Origin: Bacteroidales bacterium
Lineage (GTDB): Bacteria; Bacteroidota; Bacteroidia; Bacteroidales; UBA10428
Direction: 5' to 3'
Assembly: GCA_035299085.1 (NCBI GenBank)
Contig: DATGXG010000024.1
Coordinates: 248,001 to 312,000 of the forward strand
DNA: 64,000 nt
A program made the position numbers and the translations under genes. The notes beneath the pieces were generated by a model, which was not told the origin of the DNA, made no database searches, and was given only the letters and a program-made list of their open reading frames with translations. Shown here in pieces: positions 18,738-27,523 of this stretch (position 1 is the first letter of the stretch; every line of letters starts with the position of its first letter).

Positions 18738-19591
18738 GATTGTATCTGAAATTCCTTCATCACCATTTTGAAGACCTCCTTATTGTCCATTTCAACAAGG
18801 CTTTCATCAACATCCTCTTCAATTAACAGTGTGTTCTTTTGTGTTTCATCCGGATGCCTGTGAACACACCATTCACCCTCATTATATTCAAGGGAGGTCA
18901 GATTTTCAATCCAGTCGCCTGAATTCATATATACGATGGAACAGTTATCAAGAGAAATTTGCCTGATTTCCGGCTGGTGAATATGCCCGCACACAATAGC
19001 GTGGAATCCGTTCTTTAGGGCAAGCCTGGCAGCAGTGATTTCAAACCGGCTGATATATTTTACCGCTGTCTTAACGTTTTCCTTGATTTTTTTGGAAATG
19101 GAAACCCGCTTTTTGCCAAATAACCGGGTAAAAAAGTTTACCATTACGTTGACCAGGATTAGAAAATCATATCCAATAGCTCCTGCTTTTTCAATCCATC
19201 TTGAATTTTGCATTAATACATCGAAAACATCCCCGTGAAAAAACCAGGTCTTGTTTCCGTCGAGGATCAATTCAAGTTTGTTTGTGATTTCAATGCTCCC
19301 AAGTTTAAGTCCCGCAAATTTGCGAAGTATTTCATCGTGATTCCCTGTTATATAATATACCTGCGTGCCTTTAGCAGCCATGCTAATAACATCCTTGATC
19401 ACTTTCATATGGGCTTTGGGCCAATATCTTTTGGAGAATTGCCATACATCAACAATATCCCCGTTTAAAACCAGAATTTTCGGTTTGATGTGCTGCAGGT
19501 AATCGTGTAAACGGTCAGCACGGCATCCATAGGTTCCGAGGTGTACATCCGATATTACAACCAGGTCGACCTTTCGCTTTTTTTCCTTCAT
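18734..19591 (-). CDS. LpxH/PlcP-like metallophosphoesterase
   Basis: A 285-residue calcineurin-like phosphoesterase of the UDP-2,3-diacylglucosamine diphosphatase group. All metal-site motifs are visible: DVH (15-17), NGDIVD (43-48), GNHD (83-86), HGD (119-121) and GHIH (202-205). A hydrophobic insert near 142-158 (FLILVNVMVNFFTRLF) could contact membrane lipid. Two readings are possible: a lipid A enzyme (LpxH-like) or a phospholipase C of the PlcP type, which releases diacylglycerol during phosphate starvation. Coupling to a glycosyltransferase and the location inside a Pho island favour the second. It is divergent from the TonB receptor across a 195-bp spacer holding a phased Pho-like array. 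Confidence 0.8.
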   Translation of the reverse strand: MKEKKRKVDLVVISDVHLGTYGCRADRLHDYLQHIKPKILVLNGDIVDVWQFSKRYWPKAHMKVIKDVISMAAKGTQVYYITGNHDEILRKFAGLKLGSIEITNKLELILDGNKTWFFHGDVFDVLMQNSRWIEKAGAIGYDFLILVNVMVNFFTRLFGKKRVSISKKIKENVKTAVKYISRFEITAARLALKNGFHAIVCGHIHQPEIRQISLDNCSIVYMNSGDWIENLTSLEYNEGEWCVHRHPDETQKNTLLIEEDVDESLVEMDNKEVFKMVMKEFQIQS

Positions 19592-19661
19592 TTTATTTTA
19601 CTTAAGTACAAAGGAATACAGAAGCCATTACAACAGCATTACAGGAAAATTAAGTTATTGT

Positions 19662-19751
19662 TAACATACCTTCTTAACGCTGCCTTAACCGTAATTTAAC
19701 CGAATCATAGAAGTTCTGTAACAGTAAGGTAAAATGCCCCTTCTACTTTTG
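19662..19751 (+). promoter_or_regulatory. Pho-box-like array and -7 element before the TonB receptor
   Basis: Heptamers starting TAA recur every 11 bp: TAACGCT (19675), TAACCGT (19686), TAACCGA (19697), TAGAAGT (19708), TAACAGT (19719) and TAAAATG (19730). An extra TAACATA at 19662 is out of phase. TACTTTTG at 19744-19751 matches the TAnnTTTG -7 element, 36 bp before the receptor start. On the minus strand, toward the phosphoesterase gene, I see only a weak pair (TAACAAT then TAATTTT), so control of that side is less clear. Confidence 0.7.
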
Positions 19752-19786
19752 CTCATAAATTACCAATAACCTTGAGCAATTGAAAT

Positions 19787-22648
19787 ATGAAGAAAATCTA
19801 CACTATTGTTGAGCGCTATAAAAAGACTGTATTTATTATGCTTTCCGTTGTTATGTGCAATTATACAATGGGACAGTCAGGAGAACTTAAAGGTCAGATA
19901 ACGGATTCCGAAACAGGTGAAACCCTGATTGGGGCAACTGTAATGGTGCAGGGCACTACGGAAGGGACAATCACTGACATTGACGGTAATTACAGTCTGA
20001 AAGATCTAAGTAAAGGCAACTACAATATAGTGGTCAGCTATGTTTCCTATGAACAGGTAATCCAGCGGGTTTCTGTTAATGGATCCACTGTTCTGGACAT
20101 AAAGCTGAAACCATCATCTGTAGAAGTGGATGCGGTTAAAGTTACCGCAAGCAAGAGAAACGATACTGAAATGGCTTTGATATCCAACCTCAAGGTCAGC
20201 AGTGTGGTGGCAAACGGAATTTCAAAACAACAAATAGCCAGGTCACAGGATAAGGATGCATCGGAAGTGGTCTCAAGGGTTCCCGGTGTTACAGTAAGAG
20301 ACGGAAGGTTTATCAATGTGAGGGGACTGGATGAGAGGTATAACGTAGTAAGCCTGAATAATGTAAGTGCACCCAGCTCTGAATCTGATCGGAAGGCATT
20401 TTCATTTGATATGCTTCCTGCTTCTCTCATTGATAATCTTGTTCTTTATAAAACCGCTGAACCTGAATTGCCTGCCGACTTTGCAGGTGCCATGGTTCAG
20501 ATACAGACAAAAAACATAATCGATAAAAACAGCATAGATATTTCCTACGGTACCGGCTACAGGTATAATACCACATTTAAGGATTACTATTCATACAACG
20601 GCGGAAAAACCGACTGGCTGGGTTATGATGATGGAACACGGGCTCTCCCGGCCGGCTTTCCGAAAACACCTCAGGAATTCAGGCAACTTGCCGATGCCCC
20701 TGATGATGCTGACAAAGCCAAACTGACTGTATTGGGACAGGCCTTCAGTAAAACATGGACACCTGAAAAAAGAAGAGGTATACCTGATCAATCATTGGGA
20801 ATTACTTTCAACCATAAATTTCTGCTTGGCAAAATCTCAATCGGTAACCTGACTTCACTTGGTTATTCAACCGGAGATCAGTTCCGCCAGGTGTTCAGGG
20901 CAGGCTACCAGGCTTATAATGTTAAACTGGATCAGCCGGATACATCCTATCGGTTTAATGATGACATCTATTCAACCAAAACAAAGTTAAACGGGCTGTT
21001 TAACTGGGTATTTGTCTTCGGAAACAATCAGAAAATAGAATTCAGGAATTTCTTCAACCAGTACAGCGATAAACAAACGATGCAGCGCGTAGGAAGAGAT
21101 TATTACGGAGGTCTCGATAAAGCCGGCACCGAATTGAGTTTTCAGTCGCGTTCAATTTATTCAGGACAGCTAGGCGGAAACTTTAACTTCAGAGACAGCA
21201 AAAGTCAGTTGAACTGGACAGTCGGATACAGTTATACCAATAAACTCCAGCCGGATATCCGCCGTCTTGAAATGAACCGGGATGAGTATACGGGTAAGTA
21301 TATGCTATCATTTAATTTCAATGCTGATCCTAAGATGATTGGCAGGCTATATCTCACAAACCATGAGAACATTTATGTGGGTGCCGTAAATTATACCCAT
21401 AAAATCATAATAGGAAACATTAATCCCGATATACGCGCCGGGGTCCTTATTGAAGAAAAAGCCCGTGATTTTACGGCCCGCAATATCGGATTTGCCATTT
21501 CAAATATAATGCACTTTAACTGGGCTCTGAGCGCACAACCCATTGATACGGTTTTCCAGGACAAAAACATCAATTATAATGACGGACTTAAGATTGATGA
21601 GTCAACCAATCCGACCGACTCTTACAATGCCGCGAATCATCTTTTTGCATCGTATGCAGGCATTGATATTCCCCTTGGAAAATTAAAGATCTATGGCGGT
21701 GTGAGAATTGAAAAGAACAGGCAGGAACTTAAGGGCCTTGATGTAAACAATCAATCCTATAGAGTAAATAATGACTTCACCGATTTCTTTCCATCCCTGA
21801 ACTTGTCTTACAATATCACAGACCGGTCTCTTGTTCGTTTCGCTTATGGCCGTACTATAAACCGGCCCGAGTTCAGGGAAATCTCACTGCAATCCTATTA
21901 TGATTTCGAGGAAAAAGCAACCATTTACGGAAATCCTGAACTGAAGAACTCCTATATACAAAATGTGGATTTACGTTATGAGCTTTTCCCGTCATTGAAC
22001 GGGGATATAATCACCCTGGGAGGTTTTTATAAACACTTTTCAAATCCCATCGAAGCCCATTTGAAGGAGGCTGGTTCTGGCAGGAATTACACTTACGATA
22101 ATGCTTCAGAAGCAGCCAGCTACGGAGTGGAGATCGATATGCGCAAATCGTTCAGCAATTTCGAAAGCAGCGATAATTTATTGCGCATGCTCAGGCATAT
22201 GGTAGTTGTTTTCAATGCCGCATTCATTAAAAGTGAATTGCACTCCAACGAAGCAAACGCCCGTGAAAAAGTAAGGCAAATGCAGGGACAGTCGCCTTAT
22301 ATCATCAATACCGGCCTGTTCTACGATAATCCAGGGAAGGGTTTAATGATCAGCGTATTGTATAATGTAATCGGTCCGAGGCTAATGTTTGTCGGAGATA
22401 TCGATGAACCGCATGTTATACAGATGCCCCGCAACCTGATTGATGTTACGGTGAATAAAAAGGTAGGGAAAAACCTGACCTTCCGACTGGGAATCAAAGA
22501 TCTCTTCAATCAGCCTGTAGAATTAAGACAGAATGAAAGAATCCAGCTGATCCCGGGTGTATCGGAAAGCACGGCAAAACGGGTACAGAGAACCCAGGTG
22601 TACAAGCCCAGCAGTTCATTCACAGCAGGACTCACACTGAGTCTATAA
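19787..22648 (+). CDS. TonB-dependent outer-membrane receptor with CarboxypepD_reg-like domain
   Basis: A 953-residue outer-membrane receptor. A signal peptide (about 1-29, ending near MGQSG) is followed by a carboxypeptidase regulatory-like beta-sandwich (GQITDSETGETLIGATVMVQGT), a plug domain (SRVPGVTVRDGRFINVRGLDERYN and following) and a long beta-barrel ending in the aromatic-poor SFTAGLTLSL. It is not SusC: no SusD partner follows, and the SusC-type signature after the plug is absent. The Pho-like array directly upstream and its place in the phosphate island suggest it imports a phosphorus source too large for porins, or otherwise serves phosphate starvation. The next gene encodes a T9SS-sorted protein that may be its surface partner. 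The substrate is unknown. Confidence 0.9.
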   Translation: MKKIYTIVERYKKTVFIMLSVVMCNYTMGQSGELKGQITDSETGETLIGATVMVQGTTEGTITDIDGNYSLKDLSKGNYNIVVSYVSYEQVIQRVSVNGSTVLDIKLKPSSVEVDAVKVTASKRNDTEMALISNLKVSSVVANGISKQQIARSQDKDASEVVSRVPGVTVRDGRFINVRGLDERYNVVSLNNVSAPSSESDRKAFSFDMLPASLIDNLVLYKTAEPELPADFAGAMVQIQTKNIIDKNSIDISYGTGYRYNTTFKDYYSYNGGKTDWLGYDDGTRALPAGFPKTPQEFRQLADAPDDADKAKLTVLGQAFSKTWTPEKRRGIPDQSLGITFNHKFLLGKISIGNLTSLGYSTGDQFRQVFRAGYQAYNVKLDQPDTSYRFNDDIYSTKTKLNGLFNWVFVFGNNQKIEFRNFFNQYSDKQTMQRVGRDYYGGLDKAGTELSFQSRSIYSGQLGGNFNFRDSKSQLNWTVGYSYTNKLQPDIRRLEMNRDEYTGKYMLSFNFNADPKMIGRLYLTNHENIYVGAVNYTHKIIIGNINPDIRAGVLIEEKARDFTARNIGFAISNIMHFNWALSAQPIDTVFQDKNINYNDGLKIDESTNPTDSYNAANHLFASYAGIDIPLGKLKIYGGVRIEKNRQELKGLDVNNQSYRVNNDFTDFFPSLNLSYNITDRSLVRFAYGRTINRPEFREISLQSYYDFEEKATIYGNPELKNSYIQNVDLRYELFPSLNGDIITLGGFYKHFSNPIEAHLKEAGSGRNYTYDNASEAASYGVEIDMRKSFSNFESSDNLLRMLRHMVVVFNAAFIKSELHSNEANAREKVRQMQGQSPYIINTGLFYDNPGKGLMISVLYNVIGPRLMFVGDIDEPHVIQMPRNLIDVTVNKKVGKNLTFRLGIKDLFNQPVELRQNERIQLIPGVSESTAKRVQRTQVYKPSSSFTAGLTLSL

Positions 22649-22683
22649 AACGTTTGAGGTTTGAAGTTTATGGTTTGACGTTA

Positions 22684-22735
22684 ACTCCAAACCCCAAACC
22701 TCAAATTTCAAATTTCATACTTCAAACTTCAAACA
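22684..22735. repeat. Heptamer tandem repeat (CCAAACC/TCAAATT type)
   Basis: The spacer between the receptor and the T9SS-sorted gene consists of degenerate 7-bp units in register: CCAAACC, CCAAACC, TCAAATT, TCAAATT, TCATACT, TCAAACT, TCAAACA. No terminator or promoter stands out, so the two genes may be co-transcribed through it. Confidence 0.75.
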
Positions 22736-22769
22736 ATAACCATACAAATATTAACCAATTAAAACCATT

Positions 22770-25580
22770 ATGAAACGATTATCTACTTTATTAGTAAGTA
22801 TGATTCTGGTGGTAACCGGTCTGAAAGCTCAACCGGCTATAACCAACTCATTTTTCGAACCTGTTGATTATTCGGGTGCCTTTGGCGCTACCGACTGGAC
22901 CCGGGGATGGACAAACTGGACACCGCAGACCACGGTTTACCCCGTAGCCAGTGTTACAATTCCTGCAGGCAATATTACTACCAACACCACACTGTCTCCA
23001 TCGTCAGCGGTGATGGGCGCTGCAGATTTTGCTCATGCAAAACTCAATAACAGCTTTTTTGAACAGGTTGACTATGTGGGTGCATTTGGCGCAACCGACT
23101 GGACCGCAGGCTGGACAAACTGGGACCCTCAGAACACTACATATCCGGCAGTTACCGATGTGATTGCCGCCGGTGATATAACCGAAGACATCACCCTTAC
23201 ATCCGACAAGGTATACCTGCTCGATGGCTGGGTTTATGTTAAAGCCGGTGCCACAATCACCATTCAGCCCGGAACGGTTATCAGGGGCAGCAAGGCAAAT
23301 AAAGGCGCTTTGATCGTTGAAAAAGGAGCCAAAATTATCGCTGAAGGTACCGCTGAACACCCGATTATTTTCACATCCAACCAGGATGCCGGATCACGTT
23401 CTTATGGCGACTGGGGTGGTGTCATTGTTCTTGGGAAAGCCCAGGTGAATAAAATCGATCCGGTCATTGAAGGTGGACCCACTTCCACTTATGGAGGTGA
23501 CAATGATGCGGATACTTCCGGCATTCTTACTTATGTACGTATTGAATTTCCCGGAATTGCCTTCCAGCCTGATAAAGAAATCAATGGTCTTACTTTCGGC
23601 GGCGTAGGCAGCGGAACCACAGTAAACTATATACAGGTTTCATACAGTGGCGACGATTCGTATGAATGGTTCGGCGGTAAGGTGAATGCAAAGCACCTTA
23701 TAGCCTTCAGGGGATGGGATGATGATTTTGATACCGATTACGGATACCGTGGCATGGTTCAGTTTGCTGTTTCTCTTCGTGATCCGGCAATCGCTGACCC
23801 GGGTTCGGGATCAAATGGTTTTGAATCAGACAACGATGGTACAGGTACCGGTGCAACTCCTTTTACCGAAGCTGTATTCAGCAATATCAGCTGCTTTGGA
23901 CCGCTCGTAGCTCCTTCCACAACGGTGAACAGCAATTTTAAACGTGCCATGCACTTACGCAGGAATACAAAACTGAGTATTTTCAATTCAGTGTTTGCCG
24001 GATACCTGACTGGCCTTTTTATTGATGGGGCAACTACTCAGGCCAATGCTGATAATGGTAGTTTAAATGTTGAAAATACAATTCTCGCTGGTTGTAAGGA
24101 TTACTTTGCCGCTGACTATGATAGCACATATTTTACGAATCCTTCACGCCATAATATGCGTCTTGCTTCAAATGCAGATCTTGGATTGAATGATCCTTTC
24201 AATCTTACCGCACCAAACTTCCTTCCTGCACAGGTTGCTTACCTGCTTGACGGTTGGGTTTATGTGAAAGACGGCGCGATACTCACTATTAAACCGGGAA
24301 CAATCATACGTGGAAGCAAAGCAAATAAAGGAGCCCTGATTATTGAGAAAGGCGCAAAACTCATTGCGGAAGGAACTGAAGATAGTCCCATAGTATTTAC
24401 CTCCAACCAGGATGCCGGATCGAGATCGTACGGCGATTGGGGAGGTGTTATTGTCCTTGGAAAAGCACAGGTGAACAAAATTGACCCGGTAATCGAAGGC
24501 GGTCCTACTTCAACCTATGGTGGTTCAAATGATGCGGATACATCAGGAGTATTAAAGTATATCCGTATTGAATTTGCCGGTATTGCTTTCCAGCCCGACA
24601 AGGAAATCAACGGCCTTACTTTTGGTGGTGTGGGAAGCGGAACCGAGGTGGATTACATCCAGGTTTCTTACAGTGGTGATGATTCCTATGAATGGTTTGG
24701 CGGAGCAGTGAATGCTAAACACCTGATTGCCTTCCGCGGATGGGACGACGATTTCGATACCGATTATGGTTACAGGGGCATGGTTCAGTTTGCCGTTTCC
24801 CTTCGTGACCCTGCAATTGCTGACCCGGGATCGGGATCCAACAGTTTTGAATCCGACAACGATGGTACCGGTACGGATGCCACACCGGTTACCCAGGCCC
24901 TTTTTAGCAATGTGAGCAGCTTTGGCCCGCTTGTAACCCCGGAGACTATTGTTAACAGCAATTTCAAGAGGGCTATGCATCTCAGAAGAAATACAAAGTT
25001 GAATATTTATAACTCGCTATTTGCAGGATATCTGACCGGTTTATTCATTGATGGTGAGCTTTCACAGGCAAGTGCTGCTGCCGGTGAACTGAAGATCAGG
25101 AATACCATCATGGCCGGTATGCGTAAAAATTTCAATGACAATGCCATCGACAGTGTATACTTTATGACGGATTCCCTTGAAAACAAAATATGGGCATCAA
25201 ATGACAGCCTTAAAATAGCTGATCCGTTTAACCTGGATGCTCCAGATTTTCTTCCTGAAACCGGTTCTCCTGTTTTAACAGCTTCCTCGTGGTATGAAGG
25301 ACCGCAAACTCCGGTAACTGAAATTGAAAATACTATGGACGCCGTTTTATACCCGAATCCTTTCAGTGAAGCCGTAAGCCTGAATATTAATCTGAAGGCT
25401 GAAAGCAATCTGTCAGTAAGGTTGTATAATGCTACCGGTGCGCTTGTAATGACCCCGGTAAACGGCAGGTATTCCGCCGGCAAACACGAATTCAGAATGA
25501 ATATTGCCGAGAAAGGTCTCTTGCTTGTTGAAGTAACAGTTAACGGTAACAGGAGTATGATAAAACTGGTATCACGTTAA
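22770..25580 (+). CDS. Secreted T9SS-sorted protein with duplicated beta-helix-like domain
   Basis: A 936-residue exported protein. A signal peptide (1-20, ending LKAQP) is followed by two copies of a short module beginning NSFFEPVDYSGAFGATDW or its variant (about 26-58 and 93-125). Then come two copies of a roughly 310-residue domain starting YLLDGWVYVK at residues 149 and 491, a 342-residue period. Each copy has PGTxIRGSKANKGALIxEKGAK, NQDAGSRSYGDWGGVIVLG and FRGWDDDFDTDYGYRG, patterns expected of a right-handed beta-helix. The C-terminal 75 residues (YPNPFSEAVSLN onward) are a type A T9SS sorting domain, so it should be secreted and anchored at the cell surface. It probably shares the Pho-regulated transcript of the TonB receptor. 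Ligand or enzymatic activity unknown. Confidence 0.85.
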   Translation: MKRLSTLLVSMILVVTGLKAQPAITNSFFEPVDYSGAFGATDWTRGWTNWTPQTTVYPVASVTIPAGNITTNTTLSPSSAVMGAADFAHAKLNNSFFEQVDYVGAFGATDWTAGWTNWDPQNTTYPAVTDVIAAGDITEDITLTSDKVYLLDGWVYVKAGATITIQPGTVIRGSKANKGALIVEKGAKIIAEGTAEHPIIFTSNQDAGSRSYGDWGGVIVLGKAQVNKIDPVIEGGPTSTYGGDNDADTSGILTYVRIEFPGIAFQPDKEINGLTFGGVGSGTTVNYIQVSYSGDDSYEWFGGKVNAKHLIAFRGWDDDFDTDYGYRGMVQFAVSLRDPAIADPGSGSNGFESDNDGTGTGATPFTEAVFSNISCFGPLVAPSTTVNSNFKRAMHLRRNTKLSIFNSVFAGYLTGLFIDGATTQANADNGSLNVENTILAGCKDYFAADYDSTYFTNPSRHNMRLASNADLGLNDPFNLTAPNFLPAQVAYLLDGWVYVKDGAILTIKPGTIIRGSKANKGALIIEKGAKLIAEGTEDSPIVFTSNQDAGSRSYGDWGGVIVLGKAQVNKIDPVIEGGPTSTYGGSNDADTSGVLKYIRIEFAGIAFQPDKEINGLTFGGVGSGTEVDYIQVSYSGDDSYEWFGGAVNAKHLIAFRGWDDDFDTDYGYRGMVQFAVSLRDPAIADPGSGSNSFESDNDGTGTDATPVTQALFSNVSSFGPLVTPETIVNSNFKRAMHLRRNTKLNIYNSLFAGYLTGLFIDGELSQASAAAGELKIRNTIMAGMRKNFNDNAIDSVYFMTDSLENKIWASNDSLKIADPFNLDAPDFLPETGSPVLTASSWYEGPQTPVTEIENTMDAVLYPNPFSEAVSLNINLKAESNLSVRLYNATGALVMTPVNGRYSAGKHEFRMNIAEKGLLLVEVTVNGNRSMIKLVSR

Positions 25581-25607
25581 TCGGAATCTGAACAATACCC
25601 GCTGAAA

Positions 25608-25636
25608 AGCTGCCTGAGACCAGGCAGCTTTTTTTA
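25608..25636 (+). terminator. Rho-independent terminator after the T9SS-sorted gene
   Basis: AGCTGCCTG (25608-25616), loop AGAC, then CAGGCAGCT (25621-25629) make a perfect 9-bp stem followed by seven T residues, 28 bp after the stop codon. It closes the TonB receptor transcription unit. Confidence 0.9.
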
Positions 25637-25656
25637 TAACTACACCCTGTCGAGGT

Positions 25657-25813
25657 ACTAGCCACGTTAGTGGCGAAATCTTTGTAGTAGTAACCGTTTC
25701 CTTTAAACACAAAGCCACGCTAGTGGCGACATCTTAAGATTTCGCCACTAGCGTGGCTTATGAGTTCTAAAATACAGAAATTTCTACAAAGATATCGCCA
25801 CTCCGTGGCTAGT
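25657..25813. repeat. Nested palindromic repeat (GCCAC-TAGTGGC family)
   Basis: Outer arms: ACTAGCCACGTTAGTGGCGA with following ATCTTTGTAG (from 25657) and the inverted CTACAAAGATATCGCCACTC with following CGTGGCTAGT (to 25813). Inside lies a second palindrome, AGCCACGCTAGTGGCGA at 25714 facing TCGCCACTAGCGTGGCT ending 25759. The rest of the 306-bp spacer after the terminator holds no gene. This looks like a compound REP element. Confidence 0.75.
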
Positions 25814-25886
25814 TGGATAACACCTTCAATTGAAGTATATGTCAAAAAGATAGTTTTTGTAAAAACTAAATTAGCAACCTGAGTTA

Positions 25887-26876
25887 TTAAAATAAATTCG
25901 TTACAACCCAATAAAAGAATGCCGAAATAATGGCAGCGGCCGGAATGGTAAGTATCCAGGCAATGACAATGTTATTGGCAATTTTCCATTTTACCGATGA
26001 GGCCTTTTTTATAGTGCCTATTCCGAGAATTGAACCGGTTATGGTGTGGGTTGTGCTTACCGGAACACCCAGTGCGGTTGAAACATAGAGTGTAACCGCA
26101 GCACCGGTTTCGGCGCAGAATCCGTCAACCGGCCGCATTTTCGATAATTTCTGCCCCATAGTTTTTACAATCCGCCATCCTCCCAGCATAGTTCCCAGAG
26201 CAATAGCACCGTGACAGCTTAATACAATCCAGAGTGGAATGTGAAATTCCGGTCCGAGGTATCCTGCGGTAAATAATAAACTGGCAATAATACCCATCGT
26301 TTTCTGTGCATCATTACCCCCGTGACCAAGACTGTACATGGCGGCTGACACTAACTGCCCCATTCTGAAAACCTTATCCACCTTAAATGGATTTGTTTTA
26401 TACAGTATCCTGAAAACCAACCAGGCCAGGATCATACCCAATACAAACCCGGTAACAGGAGCGACAACAATAAAAATAAGGGTTTTCCGTATGCCTGTCC
26501 ACACAAGGCTTTGCACACCGGCTTTCACCAGTGCCGAACCAATCAAACCGCCAATCAGTGCATGTGAAGAACTTGAAGGCAAGCCGAGCCACCAGGTAAT
26601 AAGATCCCACAGTATGGCACCCATCAACGCACCAAAAATTACCTGTTTGTCAATTACTGTTACATCAACAATTCCTTTTCCTATCGTTCCGGCTACATGA
26701 AGTCCGAAAAACAGGAAAGCAATAAAATTGAAAAAGGCAGCCCATAAGACTGCGAATTTAGGCGAAAGGATACGGGTTGAAACAATGGTGGCAACCGAGT
26801 TGGCTGAATCGTGAAACCCGTTTATAAAATCGAAAACCAGCGCCAGGACTATAAGAGAAATTATAAACCAGTCCAT
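25887..26876 (-). CDS. pit: Pit-family inorganic phosphate transporter
   Basis: A 329-residue inner-membrane low-affinity phosphate permease of the PiT family, with about ten hydrophobic segments. Both PiT signatures are visible: FINGFHDSANSVAT near the N-terminus and LGHGGNDAQKTMG in the middle, with SSSSHALIGGLIGSAL and PVSTTHTITGSILG as the paired inverted-repeat motifs. It lies 2 bp downstream of the DUF47 gene and they form one operon. In many bacteria Pit is expressed without phosphate control; here the operon is preceded by a four-copy Pho-like array. Confidence 0.95.
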   Translation of the reverse strand: MDWFIISLIVLALVFDFINGFHDSANSVATIVSTRILSPKFAVLWAAFFNFIAFLFFGLHVAGTIGKGIVDVTVIDKQVIFGALMGAILWDLITWWLGLPSSSSHALIGGLIGSALVKAGVQSLVWTGIRKTLIFIVVAPVTGFVLGMILAWLVFRILYKTNPFKVDKVFRMGQLVSAAMYSLGHGGNDAQKTMGIIASLLFTAGYLGPEFHIPLWIVLSCHGAIALGTMLGGWRIVKTMGQKLSKMRPVDGFCAETGAAVTLYVSTALGVPVSTTHTITGSILGIGTIKKASSVKWKIANNIVIAWILTIPAAAIISAFFYWVVTNLF

Positions 26877-26878
26877 TT

Positions 26879-27502
26879 CTATACCATTTTAATAAGCATG
26901 GTCTCAATGATCAGGATGTACTTTTCACAATTTCTCAATAACTCTCTTGATTTATCCATGATCTCCTTCCAGCGGAAAATATCACCAATATCGTTGTCTT
27001 TTAAAAGCTCCGGCATGATCTCATCGAGGATCAGTTCGCCTTCGTTTTTAAACCGCTTTACCTTATGGCAGCTTTTAAGTATGGATGTGGCCTGCTTTTT
27101 GTTTTTCAGCATATTCACGATCTCGGCAATACGGATAACTGATTTCTCAATTGTATCGCCCAGGCGGCTCATTTCACTTTTCTTTTTCTTTACCTTAAGC
27201 AACCGCGAACTCCGTGTCAGATTCAGAATAGAGTCAACAATATCATCGGCGGCATTGGCAAACTGCTGGATATCCTCCCTGTCGAAAGGAGTGATAAAAG
27301 TTTCCTGGTTTTTCTGAATGATCAGCAGGGTTAACTCATCACACTCTTTCGAAAGTGCAAAAAGTTTGTCGACAAGTGACTGGTCAAAGTCGCCGCTTTG
27401 AATTGCTTTGTTTAGCAACTGGCCGCCTTTTGAAATCAGGGAAGCCTGGTGTTCGAACATGAGAAAGAACTTCTCTTCTTTGGGGAAAAGTGAAAATGCC
27501 AT
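26879..27502 (-). CDS. DUF47 (PhoU-like) Pit accessory protein
   Basis: A 207-residue cytoplasmic, all-helical protein of the DUF47/TIGR00153 family, distantly PhoU-like and regularly encoded beside Pit transporters. It starts MAFSLFPKEEKFFLMFEHQA, a typical N-terminus for this family, and continues with charged helices (ADDIVDSILNLTRSSRLL, KNKKQATSILKSCHKVKRFKNEGE). It probably controls Pit activity or couples it to signalling. It is first in the DUF47-pit operon, 55 bp from the Pho-like array. Confidence 0.92.
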   Translation of the reverse strand: MAFSLFPKEEKFFLMFEHQASLISKGGQLLNKAIQSGDFDQSLVDKLFALSKECDELTLLIIQKNQETFITPFDREDIQQFANAADDIVDSILNLTRSSRLLKVKKKKSEMSRLGDTIEKSVIRIAEIVNMLKNKKQATSILKSCHKVKRFKNEGELILDEIMPELLKDNDIGDIFRWKEIMDKSRELLRNCEKYILIIETMLIKMV

Positions 27503-27523
27503 GTATAAAATTTTAATTACGCA

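Noticed and set aside
23004..23360. Long antisense ORFs opposite the T9SS-sorted gene and others (for example opposite topA, infB and glmS)
   Set aside because: They mirror strongly coding frames and show no recognisable domains or start signals.
19787..25580. SusC/SusD polysaccharide utilisation pair
   Set aside because: The second protein has no SusD lipoprotein signal or TPR fold; it is a T9SS-sorted beta-helix type protein, and no glycoside hydrolases are near.
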